64,000 bases of DNA from Streptomonospora alba (GCF_000826685.1 NZ_JROO01000031.1:79445-143444), one strand, 5' to 3'. Positions 24,834 through 34,097 are shown, numbered from the stretch's first letter. Notes: generated by a model from the sequence alone, not told the origin. Made by a program: numbers and translations.

Positions 24834-25574
24834 GTGCGGCCACGTGGGAGGGACGACCGGTCCCAGGCGGGATCGCCGGCACCGCGGCAGGACATATCCG
24901 AGCGCATGCGGGCCGGACGCGACGATCCGCTTGAGCGGCCGCAGCGCGGCCTGCACCGCTCCGAACCCGTGGACAAGTCCCGTCTGGCCGCCGTCGGCTA
25001 CTTCCTGGGCAGCACCGTTCCCAAGCGCGTCCAGCCGCCCCGCGTGCTCAACGTGCTGCTGATCTCCGGCGTCACGCTGGCGCTCACGCTCTTCGGCTAC
25101 AGCACGACCCAGATCTACCTGCGCTTCAGCGAACCGCCCACCGCACAGGAAGCCGGCCCCACCGCCCCCGATACGAGCGAGCGCCTCGCCCCCAGCAGCG
25201 GGCCCGCGACCGAGGAGAGCGGCAAGGCGTCCGCGGAGATGGTCAGCGTGGTCTCCTACGAGGCGGTGGCGTCCTCGGGCAGCGGGTTCACCGGCGAGGT
25301 CACCGTCACCAACACCGGCTCGGCCCTGCTCAAGGACTGGGAACTCGCGCTGGAGTTCGCCGACGCGAGGGTCACCTCGGTGGCCGACGCCGAGTGGCGG
25401 GCCACCGAGAACGGCGTCGTCGCCAGCGAGCCCGCACGTGCCGACGGCCTGGAGCCCGGCGACTCGGTGACGCTCAGCTTCACCGCCGAAGGGCGCACGC
25501 AGAACCCCGTCGCCTGTTCACTCAACGGCAGCCCGTGCGACTGGGGCGCAGCGGATTCGGCGGCGCAGGACTGA
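24834..25574 (+). CDS. membrane-anchored CBM2-like protein
   Basis: 246 aa. A basic cytosolic N-terminus (1-70) leads to one membrane segment at 71-96, a Pro/Thr/Ser stalk (about 100-130) and a C-terminal domain (about 134-243). That domain has the CBM2 pattern GFTGEVTVTNTGS, then a KDW segment, AEW, LEPGDSVTLSF and LNGSPC. Of the aromatic residues that bind polysaccharide in family 2 modules, I see only two Trp, so binding to cellulose or chitin may be lost. No catalytic domain is attached. Start GTG at 24834 is preceded by a weak site; residues up to 70 may be shortened. Function unknown; possibly a surface adhesin or wall sensor. Confidence 0.6.
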   Translation: MRPRGRDDRSQAGSPAPRQDISERMRAGRDDPLERPQRGLHRSEPVDKSRLAAVGYFLGSTVPKRVQPPRVLNVLLISGVTLALTLFGYSTTQIYLRFSEPPTAQEAGPTAPDTSERLAPSSGPATEESGKASAEMVSVVSYEAVASSGSGFTGEVTVTNTGSALLKDWELALEFADARVTSVADAEWRATENGVVASEPARADGLEPGDSVTLSFTAEGRTQNPVACSLNGSPCDWGAADSAAQD

Positions 25575-25653
25575 GACCCCCGGGTGCGGGGGCCGGATCG
25601 ACCGGGTACGGAGCGGGCGCCGTAGACACGCGCCCGCCGGGCGCACGCCGAAA

Positions 25654-25680
25654 AGCGCCACGACCCGAAGCCGTGGCGCT
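25654..25680 (-). terminator. intrinsic terminator of rpmB
   Basis: Perfect 9-bp stem (25654-25662 with 25672-25680) and 9-nt loop, followed on the minus strand by TTTT. It lies 34 bp beyond the rpmB stop and is the most classical terminator in the window. Confidence 0.8.
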
Positions 25681-25714
25681 CATGGACGCCGTGGATCGCG
25701 GAAGTGTTCCGCGG

Positions 25715-25900
25715 TCAGCGATCGACCTTGCCGGCCTTGATGCAGGAAGTGCACACGTGCATGCGCTTGGGCGTACCGCCCACGCGGGTGCGCACGGTCT
25801 GGATGTTGGGGTTCCAGCGGCGGCGGGTGCGGCGGTGCGAGTGGGAAACACTGTTACCGAACCCTGGTCCCTTGCCGCAGACGTCGCAGACGGAAGCCAC
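25715..25900 (-). CDS. rpmB: 50S ribosomal protein L28
   Basis: 61-aa ribosomal protein of the large subunit. It has the zinc-binding form with CDVC at the start and CTSC near the end, plus the conserved [15 protein letters not shown] stretch. GTG at 25898-25900 with GGAG upstream; frames starting further upstream are artefacts. It is divergent from recG, as in Streptomyces, across a 370-bp interval. Confidence 0.95.
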   Translation of the reverse strand: MASVCDVCGKGPGFGNSVSHSHRRTRRRWNPNIQTVRTRVGGTPKRMHVCTSCIKAGKVDR

Positions 25901-26270
25901 GGTAACTCCATTCAAGCGCTCGGATCCGCACGCGCTGAGGCGGTGAGGACAACCCGAGAGAGGTCTGATGAGCAGGCTGGCGCGGCGCGCCAACCGTCGG
26001 AGCGTACACGACGACCTGCAGCGACTTCCAATCGCGGAAGAAGCCCAGGACGCGGATGCACACGCGGGAATGCGGTCCGCCGGAGAGTCCGGCCCCCGAC
26101 CGGAAGTCCGGCGCCGACGCCGCGCGTCCGCAGACCACTATACCGGCTCCGCTCGACCCGAAGGACCGTGCCGGAGCGCGTGCGCACCCGTCCGCGTCGG
26201 TACCGGGGTGTAGAAACGCTCTAACGTGTCCGCACGGGCGAACCGCCATCGGGGAGAACGGAGATCCCGA
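25901..26270. other. divergent rpmB-recG interval
   Basis: 370 bp without a gene. On the minus strand a TATAGT hexamer (26138-26143) could be the -10 of a long rpmB leader. I see no clear -35 with it and no terminator or RNA structure of note. Confidence 0.4.
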
Positions 26271-28502
26271 GTGATCAGCTGGGACGAGCCGCTGCGCACG
26301 CCCCTCGGCGCCAAGACCGCGAAGAAGCTGGCCGACGAGCTCGGCCTGCGCACCGTGGGCGACCTGCTGCGCTACTACCCCCGCCGCTACGCCACCCGCG
26401 GCGAGCTCACCGACCTGTCCTCGCTGGCCGAAGGCGAGCATGTCACCGTCGTCGCCGAGGTGTACTCGGTGCACAAGCGCGACCTGCGCCGGGGGCCGGG
26501 CGGCAAACCGCGCAGCCTGCTGGAAGCCGTGATCACCGACGGCACCGGCCGTCTCACGCTCGCCTTCTTCGCCAAGGTCGGCTACCACCAGCGCGAGCTG
26601 ATCACCGGAAGGCGCGGCATGTTCGCCGGCCGGGTCTCCACCTACCGCGGCAAGAAGCAGCTGGCCCATCCGGTCTACGAGATGCTGCCCGACGACTCGG
26701 CCGCCGACGAGCGCGCCCGCGAGTTCGCCGAGCGCCCCATCCCGATCTACCCGGCGACCAAGGACCTGCCCTCGATGACCGTCGCCCGGTGCGTCGGCCC
26801 GGTGCTGGACCAGGTCCGGGAGGCGGGGCTGCCCGACCCGCTGCCCTCGGACCTGCGCACCCGCCACCGCCTGCTCGACCTGCCCGAGGCGCTGGAGCGC
26901 ATTCACCGCCCCGCCGAGTCCGACGACGTCCCCCGCGCCCGCCTCCGCCTGAAGTGGGACGAGGCCTTCGTGCTCCAGGTCGCCCTCGCCCGGCGCCGCC
27001 GCGAGGCCGCCGACGTCGCCGCCCTCCCGCGGCCCGGGCGTTCGGGCGGGCTGCTCCAGGCGTTCGACGCGGCGCTGCCCTTCGAGCTCACCGAGGGCCA
27101 GCGCGAGGTCGGTGCCGCTGTCGCCGAGGGCCTCGCCTCCACCCACCCCATGCACCGGCTGCTGCAGGGCGACGTCGGTGCCGGAAAGACGCTGGTGGCG
27201 CTGCGGGCCATGCTGCAGGTCGTCGACTCCGGAGGGCAGGCCGCCCTGCTCGCCCCCACCGAAGTGCTGGCCCAGCAGCACCACCGCTCCATCACCCGGA
27301 TGCTCGGCCCTCTGGCCCGAGCGGGCCAGATCGACGGCGCAGAGAACGCGACGAAGGTCGCCCTGCTCACCGGGTCCCAGGGCACCGCCGTCCGCCGCCG
27401 GGCCCTGCTGGAGGCCGCGTCGGGCGACGCGGGGATCGTCGTAGGCACCCACGCGCTGCTGCAGGAGCACGTCTCCTTCGCCGACCTCGGGTTCATCGTC
27501 GTCGACGAGCAGCACCGCTTCGGTGTCGAGCAGCGCGACGCCCTGCGCGGGAAGTCGGCCGAGGGGCGCCCGCACGTGCTCGTGATGACCGCCACACCCA
27601 TTCCGCGCACCGTGGCCATGACCGTCTACGGCGACCTCGACGTCGTGGCGCTGACCGAGCTGCCCTCCGGCCGCGCGGGGGTGTCCACGCACGTGGTGCC
27701 GGCGGCGGAGAAGCCGCGCTTCCTGGAGCGTGCTTGGGAACGCGTCCGGGAGGAGGCCGCGCAGCAGCGCCAGGTCTATGTCGTGTGCCCGCGCATCGGC
27801 GACGGCGACGGGCCCGCGGGCGAGGAGGCGGCCGCTGCCGAGAACGGGGCCTCCGGGACCGAGGCCGCCGGTGAGGAGGGTGCGCGGCGCCCGCCGCTGG
27901 CGGTGACCGAAGTCGCAGCCGAGCTGGCCGCGGGCCCGCTCGCCGGGTTGCGCGTGGAGGCGCTGCACGGGCGCCTCGCGCCCGAGGAGAAGGACGCCGC
28001 GATGCGCCGCTTCGCCGAGGGGCGGATCGACGTGCTGGTGGCCACCACCGTGATCGAGGTGGGAGTGGATGTGCCCACCGCGACGGCCATGGTGATCATG
28101 GACGCCGACCGCTTCGGCGTCTCCCAGCTGCACCAGTTGCGCGGCCGCGTGGGCCGCGGCGGCCTGCCCGGACTGTGCCTGCTGGTCACCGAGGCCGAGG
28201 CGGGCTCGCCGGCGCGCGAGCGGCTGGATGCGGTGGCCGCCACCACCGACGGCTTCGAGCTGTCCCGCGTCGACCTGGAGCAGCGCCGCGAGGGCGACGT
28301 GCTGGGGGGCGCCCAGTCCGGGCGGCGTTCGTCGCTGCGCATGCTCACCCTGCTGCGCGACGAGGAGCTGATCGGCCGGGCCCGCGAGGAGGCCGCCCGC
28401 TACGTCGACGAGGACCCCGAGCTGGCGGGCCACCCGCCGCTGGCCGAGGCGTTGGAGGCGCTGCTGGCCGAAGACCGCGCGGAGTACCTGGAGAAGACCT
28501 GA
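26271..28502 (+). CDS. recG: ATP-dependent DNA helicase RecG
   Basis: 743-aa branch-migration helicase that reverses stalled replication forks and processes Holliday junctions. An N-terminal wedge/OB domain (about 1-230) is followed by Walker A GDVGAGKT, the DEQH box VVDEQHRFGVEQRD, TATPIPRT (motif III) and in the second RecA domain ATTVIEVGVDVP and QLRGRVGRGG, with the C-terminal TRG-like region. An insertion of about 25 Ala/Glu/Gly-rich residues lies between the two RecA domains. Start GTG at 26271 (VISWDEPLRTPLGA) fits the family better than the earlier ATG-like frame. Begins the recG-rsmD-coaD run. Confidence 0.95.
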   Translation: MISWDEPLRTPLGAKTAKKLADELGLRTVGDLLRYYPRRYATRGELTDLSSLAEGEHVTVVAEVYSVHKRDLRRGPGGKPRSLLEAVITDGTGRLTLAFFAKVGYHQRELITGRRGMFAGRVSTYRGKKQLAHPVYEMLPDDSAADERAREFAERPIPIYPATKDLPSMTVARCVGPVLDQVREAGLPDPLPSDLRTRHRLLDLPEALERIHRPAESDDVPRARLRLKWDEAFVLQVALARRRREAADVAALPRPGRSGGLLQAFDAALPFELTEGQREVGAAVAEGLASTHPMHRLLQGDVGAGKTLVALRAMLQVVDSGGQAALLAPTEVLAQQHHRSITRMLGPLARAGQIDGAENATKVALLTGSQGTAVRRRALLEAASGDAGIVVGTHALLQEHVSFADLGFIVVDEQHRFGVEQRDALRGKSAEGRPHVLVMTATPIPRTVAMTVYGDLDVVALTELPSGRAGVSTHVVPAAEKPRFLERAWERVREEAAQQRQVYVVCPRIGDGDGPAGEEAAAAENGASGTEAAGEEGARRPPLAVTEVAAELAAGPLAGLRVEALHGRLAPEEKDAAMRRFAEGRIDVLVATTVIEVGVDVPTATAMVIMDADRFGVSQLHQLRGRVGRGGLPGLCLLVTEAEAGSPARERLDAVAATTDGFELSRVDLEQRREGDVLGGAQSGRRSSLRMLTLLRDEELIGRAREEAARYVDEDPELAGHPPLAEALEALLAEDRAEYLEKT

Positions 28503-28553
28503 GCCCGGTACGTCCCGGACGCGCACCGCCTCCGCCGCGCTACCGTGACCGGC

Positions 28554-29135
28554 ATGAGCCGCATCATCGCCGGCGCCGCCCGCGGCCGCCGCATCGCCGT
28601 CCCCGGCGGCCGCAACACCAGGCCCACGAGCGATCGGGCCCGTGAGGCGCTGTTCGCCTCGGCGCTGTCGGACCTGGGGACCTTCGACGGGCTTCGGGTG
28701 CTCGACCTCTACGCGGGCTCGGGTGCGATCGGGCTGGAGGCGCTCTCGCGCGGCGCCGACCACGCGCTGCTGGTGGAGTACGACCGCAAGGCGGTCGCCG
28801 CCCTGCGGTCGAACGTCGCCGCAGTGGGGCTGCCCGGCGCGCGCGTGGCCGCCGGGCGGGTGCGCCGGGTACTGCAGGAGGGACCGCGCGACGGCGCCTA
28901 CGACCTCGCGGTGGCCGACCCGCCCTATGCGCTGGACGACGGCGAGATCACGACGGTGTTGGAGGAACTGCGCGACGGGGAATGGTTGCGGCCGGGAGCG
29001 CTGGTGGTGGTGGAGCGCGCCAGCCGCGGCGGCGACCTGGACTGGCCCGAGGGGTACACGCCCGACCGGGTCCGCCGATACGGCGAGGCCTCGCTTTGGT
29101 ACGGTCGCGCAGCAAGCCGTCCCGATCAGCGCTGA
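28554..29135 (+). CDS. rsmD: 16S rRNA (guanine-966-N2)-methyltransferase RsmD
   Basis: 193-aa SAM-dependent enzyme that methylates G966 of 16S rRNA. MSRIIAGAARGRRI at the start, the SAM motif VLDLYAGSGAIGLEALSRGA, and the catalytic DPPY at about 123-126 are diagnostic. ATG at 28554 is preferred over a start 3 codons upstream. It sits 51 bp after recG and is followed by coaD, the normal actinobacterial order. Confidence 0.93.
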   Translation: MSRIIAGAARGRRIAVPGGRNTRPTSDRAREALFASALSDLGTFDGLRVLDLYAGSGAIGLEALSRGADHALLVEYDRKAVAALRSNVAAVGLPGARVAAGRVRRVLQEGPRDGAYDLAVADPPYALDDGEITTVLEELRDGEWLRPGALVVVERASRGGDLDWPEGYTPDRVRRYGEASLWYGRAASRPDQR

Positions 29136-29205
29136 GCACCGCGGTCTGCGTCTCGCGAAGGGCCGTTCGCGCCGGCATCCCGTGTTCGTCGAGAGGAACG
29201 ATCCA

Positions 29206-29694
29206 GTGCGTCGCGTCGTCTGCCCCGGATCCTTCGATCCGGTCACCAACGGACACATCGACATCATCGGGCGTGCCGCGCGGCAGTACGACGAGGTGGT
29301 GACGGCGGTGCTGACCAACGTCAACAAGCGCGGCCTGTTCAGCGTCGACGAAAAGGTCGAGATGCTGCGCGAGTGCACCGCGGATGTGGGCAACGTGACC
29401 ATCTCGCAGTTCAGCGGGCTGCTGGTGGACTTCTGCCGCGACAACGGCATCGGCGCGATCATCCGCAGCCTGCGCTCGGTCAGCGACTTCGACTACGAGC
29501 TGCAGATCGCTCAGATGAACTATCGTCTGTCGGGTGTGGAGACGCTGTTCATGACGGCCAACCCGCAGTACTCCTTCCTCAGCTCCAGCCTCGTGCGCGA
29601 GATCGCCCAGTACGGCGGCGACGTCAGCAGCCTGGTCACCCCCTACGTCGAGCAGCGGCTGCGCGACAAGTACAAGAGCCGCGAGTCCTCCTGA
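29206..29694 (+). CDS. coaD: phosphopantetheine adenylyltransferase
   Basis: 162-aa enzyme that makes dephospho-CoA from phosphopantetheine and ATP, the penultimate step of CoA synthesis. The nucleotidyltransferase signature GSFDPVTNGH lies at the N-terminus, the substrate loop RSLRSVSDFDYE in the middle and the ATP-binding YSFLSSSLVREIA near the end. GTG at 29206 has GAGAGGA nine bases upstream. The gene is 70 bp behind rsmD. Confidence 0.95.
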   Translation: MRRVVCPGSFDPVTNGHIDIIGRAARQYDEVVTAVLTNVNKRGLFSVDEKVEMLRECTADVGNVTISQFSGLLVDFCRDNGIGAIIRSLRSVSDFDYELQIAQMNYRLSGVETLFMTANPQYSFLSSSLVREIAQYGGDVSSLVTPYVEQRLRDKYKSRESS

Positions 29695-29723
29695 GCGTTC
29701 ACTGCTCCGGTGCCGCGACGGAT

Positions 29724-29753
29724 TTGGGCAGGGTCTGCGGGCGTAGCTATACT
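29724..29753 (+). promoter_or_regulatory. candidate promoter of the yceD-rpmF unit
   Basis: TTGGGC at 29724-29729 and TATACT at 29748-29753 with an 18-bp spacer, a good match to a housekeeping promoter. It lies just after coaD and before yceD. Confidence 0.55.
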
Positions 29754-29900
29754 GGCTGATCGGCTACGCCTTCGTTCCGGGCGTGGTCGTTCTTCCTTGT
29801 TCACGGTTGTCCAAGGAGCTCCGAAGTTGTCCGAGAGGTCGTTGCGACGACCGCCGACCCGCCGCGTCCCAGCGCGGATGCTGCTGAAAGCGCGATCACT

Positions 29901-30473
29901 CTGTCTCGTCTAGACGCCCGAGCCCCTCTGGTGGTCGACACCCGGCCGCTGGGGCGCCAGCCCGGCTCCATGCGGACCGTCCAGCGGTCCGTGCCCGCAC
30001 CCGCGCAGCTCGCGACCGCGATGGCGCGCGTGCCCGAAGGCACGCCGATCGAGCTCGACCTGCGGCTTGAGGCCGTGATGGAGGGCGTTCTCGTCACGGG
30101 CGGCGCCGAGGTGGTGTTCGAGGCAGAGTGCTCCCGGTGCCTGGATCCGATCCAGGAGACCGTCGAGGCGCCGTTCCAGGAGCTGTTCCGCTACCCCGGC
30201 GAGGACCGACTCGGCCCCGAGGACACGGACACCGAAGACGAGGAAGAGGATTACTATCTAGAGGGCGAACTCCTCGACCTCGAACAGGTGGTGCGCAACG
30301 CCGTCGTGCTCGCGCTGCCGCTGTCGCCGCTGTGCCGGGAGGACTGTCCCGGGCTGTGCGTCCAATGCGGGGTGAAACTCGCGGAGGCCGGGCCCGAGCA
30401 CGGTCACGGCGAGGGCATCGACCCTCGCTGGGAGGCGTTGCGGAACCTCGGTGAGGAGTTCGGCGACCGTTGA
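29901..30473 (+). CDS. yceD: YceD/DUF177 protein, start uncertain
   Basis: Conserved partner of rpmF, linked in bacteria to 23S rRNA metabolism. The core shows VVDTRPLGRQPGSM, LEAVMEGVLVTG, the zinc-like pairs CSRC and later CREDCPGLCVQC, and an acidic loop with EDEEEDYY. The family normally begins about ten residues before VVDTRPLG, and the frame does read SRLDARAPL there, so a GTG start at 29931 would cut into conserved sequence. The only other candidates in frame are CTG at 29901 or something further upstream, and the strong AAGGAG at 29813-29818 serves a TTG in a different frame. I give CTG 29901 as a minimum; a frameshift or sequence error is possible. Confidence 0.75.
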   Translation: MSRLDARAPLVVDTRPLGRQPGSMRTVQRSVPAPAQLATAMARVPEGTPIELDLRLEAVMEGVLVTGGAEVVFEAECSRCLDPIQETVEAPFQELFRYPGEDRLGPEDTDTEDEEEDYYLEGELLDLEQVVRNAVVLALPLSPLCREDCPGLCVQCGVKLAEAGPEHGHGEGIDPRWEALRNLGEEFGDR

Positions 30474-30616
30474 CGAGCCCTGCTCCGCGGAGCGCCTCGC
30501 TTTCGCCTCCGGGCGGAGGCGAACCGCCGGAGCACCGCGGCGCACCCCGTGTACGCGGGGCGCGCCCTTGCCAATAACGCTCCCGCGACCGCGCGGGATG
30601 ACCCAGGAGGATTGAC

Positions 30617-30790
30617 GTGGCTGTCCCGAAGCGGAAGATGTCGCGGAGCAACACGCGCAAGCGCCGTTCCCAGTGGAAGGCCTCGCGCCCGGTGCTGGTC
30701 ACCTGCCCGCGCTGCCGCGATCCCAAGCTCCCGCACACCGCGTGCCCCACGTGCGGCACCTACAACAACCGCCAGGTCCTCGACGTCTGA
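30617..30790 (+). CDS. rpmF: 50S ribosomal protein L32
   Basis: 57-aa large-subunit protein. [20 protein letters not shown] is the standard opening, and CPRC...CPTC shows the zinc-binding form. GTG at 30617 is preceded by AGGAGG. It follows yceD by 143 bp, the conserved pairing. Confidence 0.95.
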   Translation: MAVPKRKMSRSNTRKRRSQWKASRPVLVTCPRCRDPKLPHTACPTCGTYNNRQVLDV

Positions 30791-31087
30791 GTTCCTCGGC
30801 CGGCTACGAGCCGAATCCGCGGGAGCGGACTCGGGCCGCGGCGCGGAGACCAGCGCGTCCCCGTCAATGCCCGGCCCGGGTCCCGCCCCGGTTCCGGTGA
30901 TCCGCGACAATCGAAGACGACCGCGCCGGTTCGGGCATATCCCGAGGCCGTGGTGGCCGCCGGGCAGGGGCGCCGCCCCTCCGCGACGTTCACCTCGCCC
31001 TCGAGCGTCCCTGATCGGCTTAGTCGAGCGCAGCCGCGCGAGTGACAGCGCGCCTGGGCCAGCGAGGATCAGGAGTGTGAACGTCGA

Positions 31088-31873
31088 GTGGCCACACAAC
31101 TCAACGCGGCCGAGGCCCGCGAGATCTACCGTGCGATCGGCGTCGAACTCGACGCCAAAGTGCTGGCGCGGGCGCTGACACACCGCTCCTACGCCTACGA
31201 GAAGGGCGGCCTGCCCACCAACGAGCGCCTGGAGTTCCTGGGCGACTCCGTGCTGGGGCTGATCGTCACCGACACGCTCTTCCGAGAGCACCCCGACCTG
31301 CCCGAGGGCCAGCTCGCCAAGCTGCGGGCGGCAGTGGTCAACATGCGGGCGCTGGCCGACGTCGCCCGCGAGCTGGGCGTCGGCGAGTACATCCGGCTGG
31401 GCCGCGGCGAGGAGGGCACCGGGGGGCGCGACAAGTCCTCCATACTCGCCGACACCCTGGAGGCCGTCATCGGCGCGGTCTATCTCGACCGCGGGCTCGG
31501 CGTCGCCTCCGACTTCGTGCACCGGCTGTTCGATCCGCTCATCGCCACCGCCTCGGGCCTGGGCGCGGGGCTGGACTGGAAGACCTCCCTGCAGGAACTC
31601 ACCGCCTCCGAGATGCTCGGAGTCCCCGAGTACCACGTCGAGGAGAGCGGCCCCGACCACCAGAAGACCTTCCGCGCCACCGTGCGCGTGGCCGGCGAGG
31701 ACTACGGCTTGGGCGAGGGCCGCAGCAAGAAGGAAGCCGAGCAGCAGGCGGCCGAGTCGGCCTGGAAGGGCATCCGCGCCTCCTCCGCCGCGGCGCGCGC
31801 CGCGAGGGGCGACCCCGTGGGCCCGGCCGACCCCGCCGACCCGGGCCCCGTCGAGGCCTCCGACGAGGACTGA
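31088..31873 (+). CDS. rnc: ribonuclease III
   Basis: 261-aa double-strand-specific endoribonuclease for rRNA processing and mRNA turnover. Catalytic signature [10 protein letters not shown] at 45-54 with its acidic residues, second acidic site [15 protein letters not shown], then a C-terminal dsRNA-binding domain (about 160-230; TSLQELTAS and [13 protein letters not shown]). A 30-residue Ala/Pro/Asp tail follows. GTG start at 31088. Four bases separate it from mutM, so they are co-transcribed; the 297 bp before it hold no gene. Confidence 0.95.
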   Translation: MATQLNAAEAREIYRAIGVELDAKVLARALTHRSYAYEKGGLPTNERLEFLGDSVLGLIVTDTLFREHPDLPEGQLAKLRAAVVNMRALADVARELGVGEYIRLGRGEEGTGGRDKSSILADTLEAVIGAVYLDRGLGVASDFVHRLFDPLIATASGLGAGLDWKTSLQELTASEMLGVPEYHVEESGPDHQKTFRATVRVAGEDYGLGEGRSKKEAEQQAAESAWKGIRASSAAARAARGDPVGPADPADPGPVEASDED

Positions 31874-31876
31874 GGC

Positions 31877-32743
31877 GTGCCCGAACTGCCCGAGGTCGAG
31901 GTCGTCCGCGCCGGCCTGGAGCACTGGGTGCGCGGCCGCACCGTCGACGCGGTGGCGGTGCTGCACCCCCGCTCGGTCCGGCGCCACGCCGCCGGCGCCG
32001 AGGACTTCTCGATGCGGCTCGAAAAGCGCACCATCACCGGCACACGCCGCCGCGGCAAGTACCTGTGGCTGGAGCTGGACTCCGGCGACGCGCTGCTGGC
32101 CCACCTGGGAATGAGCGGACAGCTGCTGGTGCAGCCGCCCGACAGGGACGCCGAGCGCCATCAGCGGGTGCGCATCGGTCTGGGCCCCGCGGAACGCGAG
32201 GTGCGCTTCGTCGACCAGCGCACTTTCGGACACCTCATGATCGACCCGCTGATCGACGACGCCCGGGGGACCTCGACCGGGGTCCCCTCGGTGATCGGCC
32301 ATATCGCGCCGGACCCCCTCGACCCCGCGTTCGACGACGAGGCGTTCAGCGCACTGCTGCGGCGCAAGCGCACCGAGGTCAAGCGCGCGCTGCTGGATCA
32401 ATCCGCGATCAGCGGGGTAGGCAACATCTACGCGGACGAGGCGCTGTGGCGTGCACGGCTGCACTGGGCGCGCCCCACGGCGAACCTGCGCCGTCCGCAG
32501 ATCAGCGGCTTGCTGGAGCACGTGCGCGACGTGCTGCGCGAGGCGCTGGCCGCGGGCGGCACCTCGTTCGACAGCCTGTACGTGAACGTCAACGGCGAAA
32601 GCGGGTACTTCGAGCGCGGCCTGAAGGCCTACGGGCGGCACGGGTCGCCCTGCGAGCGCTGCGGGACACCGATCCGGCGCGAGGCCTTCATGAACCGCTC
32701 GTCCTACAGCTGCCCGCGCTGCCAGCGCGCGCCGCGCCGCTGA
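31877..32743 (+). CDS. mutM: formamidopyrimidine-DNA glycosylase
   Basis: 288-aa base-excision enzyme that removes 8-oxoguanine and formamidopyrimidines and cuts the abasic site. The N-terminal [13 protein letters not shown] gives the catalytic proline and glutamate after Met removal. The H2TH region has [18 protein letters not shown], and the C-terminal zinc finger is CERC...CPRC. Start GTG 3 bp after rnc stop. All active residues are intact. Confidence 0.96.
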   Translation: MPELPEVEVVRAGLEHWVRGRTVDAVAVLHPRSVRRHAAGAEDFSMRLEKRTITGTRRRGKYLWLELDSGDALLAHLGMSGQLLVQPPDRDAERHQRVRIGLGPAEREVRFVDQRTFGHLMIDPLIDDARGTSTGVPSVIGHIAPDPLDPAFDDEAFSALLRRKRTEVKRALLDQSAISGVGNIYADEALWRARLHWARPTANLRRPQISGLLEHVRDVLREALAAGGTSFDSLYVNVNGESGYFERGLKAYGRHGSPCERCGTPIRREAFMNRSSYSCPRCQRAPRR

Positions 32744-32788
32744 ACGCGGGCCCGCACGCCGCACACGCGAAACAGGGAGGACAGGCCC

Positions 32789-33079
32789 GTGGAAGGCGAG
32801 CAGGACTCCGAGGCACGGCTGATGGCGTGGGTGCGCGGCCGCGTGCAGGGGGTCGGATTCCGCTGGTGGGTGCGTTCCCGCGCGCTGGAACTGGGGCTGA
32901 CCGGCGCTGCGACCAACCTCGACGACGGAAGGGTCGAGGTGGTGGCCGAAGGCCCAAGCGAGCACTGCCGACAGCTCCTTGCCCTGCTGCGCGGCGGCGA
33001 GACCCCCGGGGAGGTGGCGGGGGTTGTCGAGAGATGGGAGAATTCCCGGGGTACCTTCTCCGGGTTCACCGAGCGGTGA
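32789..33079 (+). CDS. acyP: acylphosphatase
   Basis: 96-aa enzyme that hydrolyses acyl phosphates. [11 protein letters not shown] carries the phosphate-binding loop and catalytic Arg, and [20 protein letters not shown] the catalytic Asn. GTG at 32789 has GGGAGGA upstream. It lies between mutM and smc as in mycobacteria. Confidence 0.93.
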   Translation: MEGEQDSEARLMAWVRGRVQGVGFRWWVRSRALELGLTGAATNLDDGRVEVVAEGPSEHCRQLLALLRGGETPGEVAGVVERWENSRGTFSGFTER

Positions 33080-33225
33080 GTATCCTTGGGAGACGCGACG
33101 CGGTTCGCGGGCACCCGTCCTGACGCCGGCAACGGCCGACTGGATCCGCGCACGGGGGTGTCCGATTCGGATCGTGCGTTGCGACCTGCCTGATTACAGC
33201 GCGTAACTAACTGTTTCGTACAACC

Positions 33226-33254
33226 TTGACCAGCAACGCCCATGGTGAGACTCT
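33226..33254 (+). promoter_or_regulatory. candidate promoter before the small coiled-coil gene
   Basis: TTGACC (33226-33231), 17-bp spacer, GACTCT (33249-33254). The -35 is strong and the -10 moderate. It is 114 bp before the next start in an interval that looks AT-richer than its surroundings. Confidence 0.5.
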
Positions 33255-33367
33255 GGAAAGCGGACCGCGCGCCTTTCCTGCCCGGGGGCAGCCGAGCATC
33301 ACTGGCGCTCCCGAGGCTCATATGGGCGTGAATCGAATCTGGTCACTCAGTGTGGAGGACCCACATC

Positions 33368-33559
33368 ATGGCGAAGGCTCTGTTTGGCCACGTCGGAGGT
33401 CCTGACCCTCAGATGGTTCAGGAGATGCGGCGGCTGCAGAAACGAGTAAGTGACCTCGAAGACGAGATCAGTCGGCTTCAGGCGCGAAACGACCAGCTCT
33501 CCGCGGCTGTGACCGAAGTCACTGCCCCTGCGACCGACCGCGAGCCCGCGCTCGCCTGA
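33368..33559 (+). CDS. small conserved coiled-coil protein before smc
   Basis: 63 aa. MAKALFGHVGGPDPQMVQEM is followed by a heptad-type coiled coil (RRLQKRVSDLEDEISRLQAR) and an Ala/Thr/Glu tail. I recall a close, unnamed relative at the same position in Streptomyces, so it is a real and conserved gene, but its function is not known to me. ATG at 33368 is favoured over an in-frame ATG six codons earlier. It has its own promoter candidate and a hairpin after it, so it is probably monocistronic and strongly expressed. Confidence 0.85.
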   Translation: MAKALFGHVGGPDPQMVQEMRRLQKRVSDLEDEISRLQARNDQLSAAVTEVTAPATDREPALA

Positions 33560-33586
33560 AGTCCCGCGGGAAACGCAACGCGAAAA

Positions 33587-33614
33587 GGGGCGCCACAGCT
33601 TTCACCGGCGTCCC
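33587..33614 (+). terminator. hairpin after the small coiled-coil gene
   Basis: GGGGCGCC (33587-33594) pairs with GGCGTCCC (33607-33614, one G-T) across a 12-nt loop, then TTAG. It starts 27 bp beyond the stop. Confidence 0.5.
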
Positions 33615-34097
33615 TTAGCGGGGCACAGGGGGAGCGCATCCCCCTCGATCCGACGAAGGAATCCGTTCACGACGCGCTTTCCCCGGCTCTACCCGGGAGC
33701 GCCGTCGTCCAATCCCGGCGGACGCGCGTATCGGCCTCTGCCGGCCGAGAACGCCGATCGGCCGCCACCGCTTCGGAAGGTGACGCTTCGCGTCTCCTGC
33801 CTGTCGGTCGCCCGACACCACCCCGAACGGTGACGCACAGCGTCGCCTGAAGCGCCGAACGGTCACCCGCCGGCGTCTCGCAGGCGGCGCACCGCGTCGC
33901 CCGTCGGCCGCGCCAGGCCCACCCGCGCGCCCCGCCGCCCCAGGCGGCACGGGGGCGCCCTCGGGTGGGCGGTGTGGCCGATCACGGCGCCGACATCAGA
34001 GTGGTTGCGCAGACGCGGACCCCCTGTTCATGGCACTCTTGATCCCCGGGCCGCGCGCACGCGGCATGCGGACACCGGCGTAAGGGGGGCCAGTGGC
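33615..34097. other. non-coding interval before smc with two mini-hairpins
   Basis: 483 bp without a believable gene. Two near-identical short hairpins, GGTGACGC-N3-GCGTCnCC, lie at 33779-33797 and 33829-33847, exactly 50 bp apart, with a third GAACGGT-like block shortly after. No function can be assigned; the smc ribosome site (GGGGGG near 34085) is at the right edge. Confidence 0.5.

Noticed and set aside
25854..29462. 1202-codon open frame antisense to recG, rsmD and coaD
   Set aside because: Same cause; low-complexity composition and full overlap with three certain genes.
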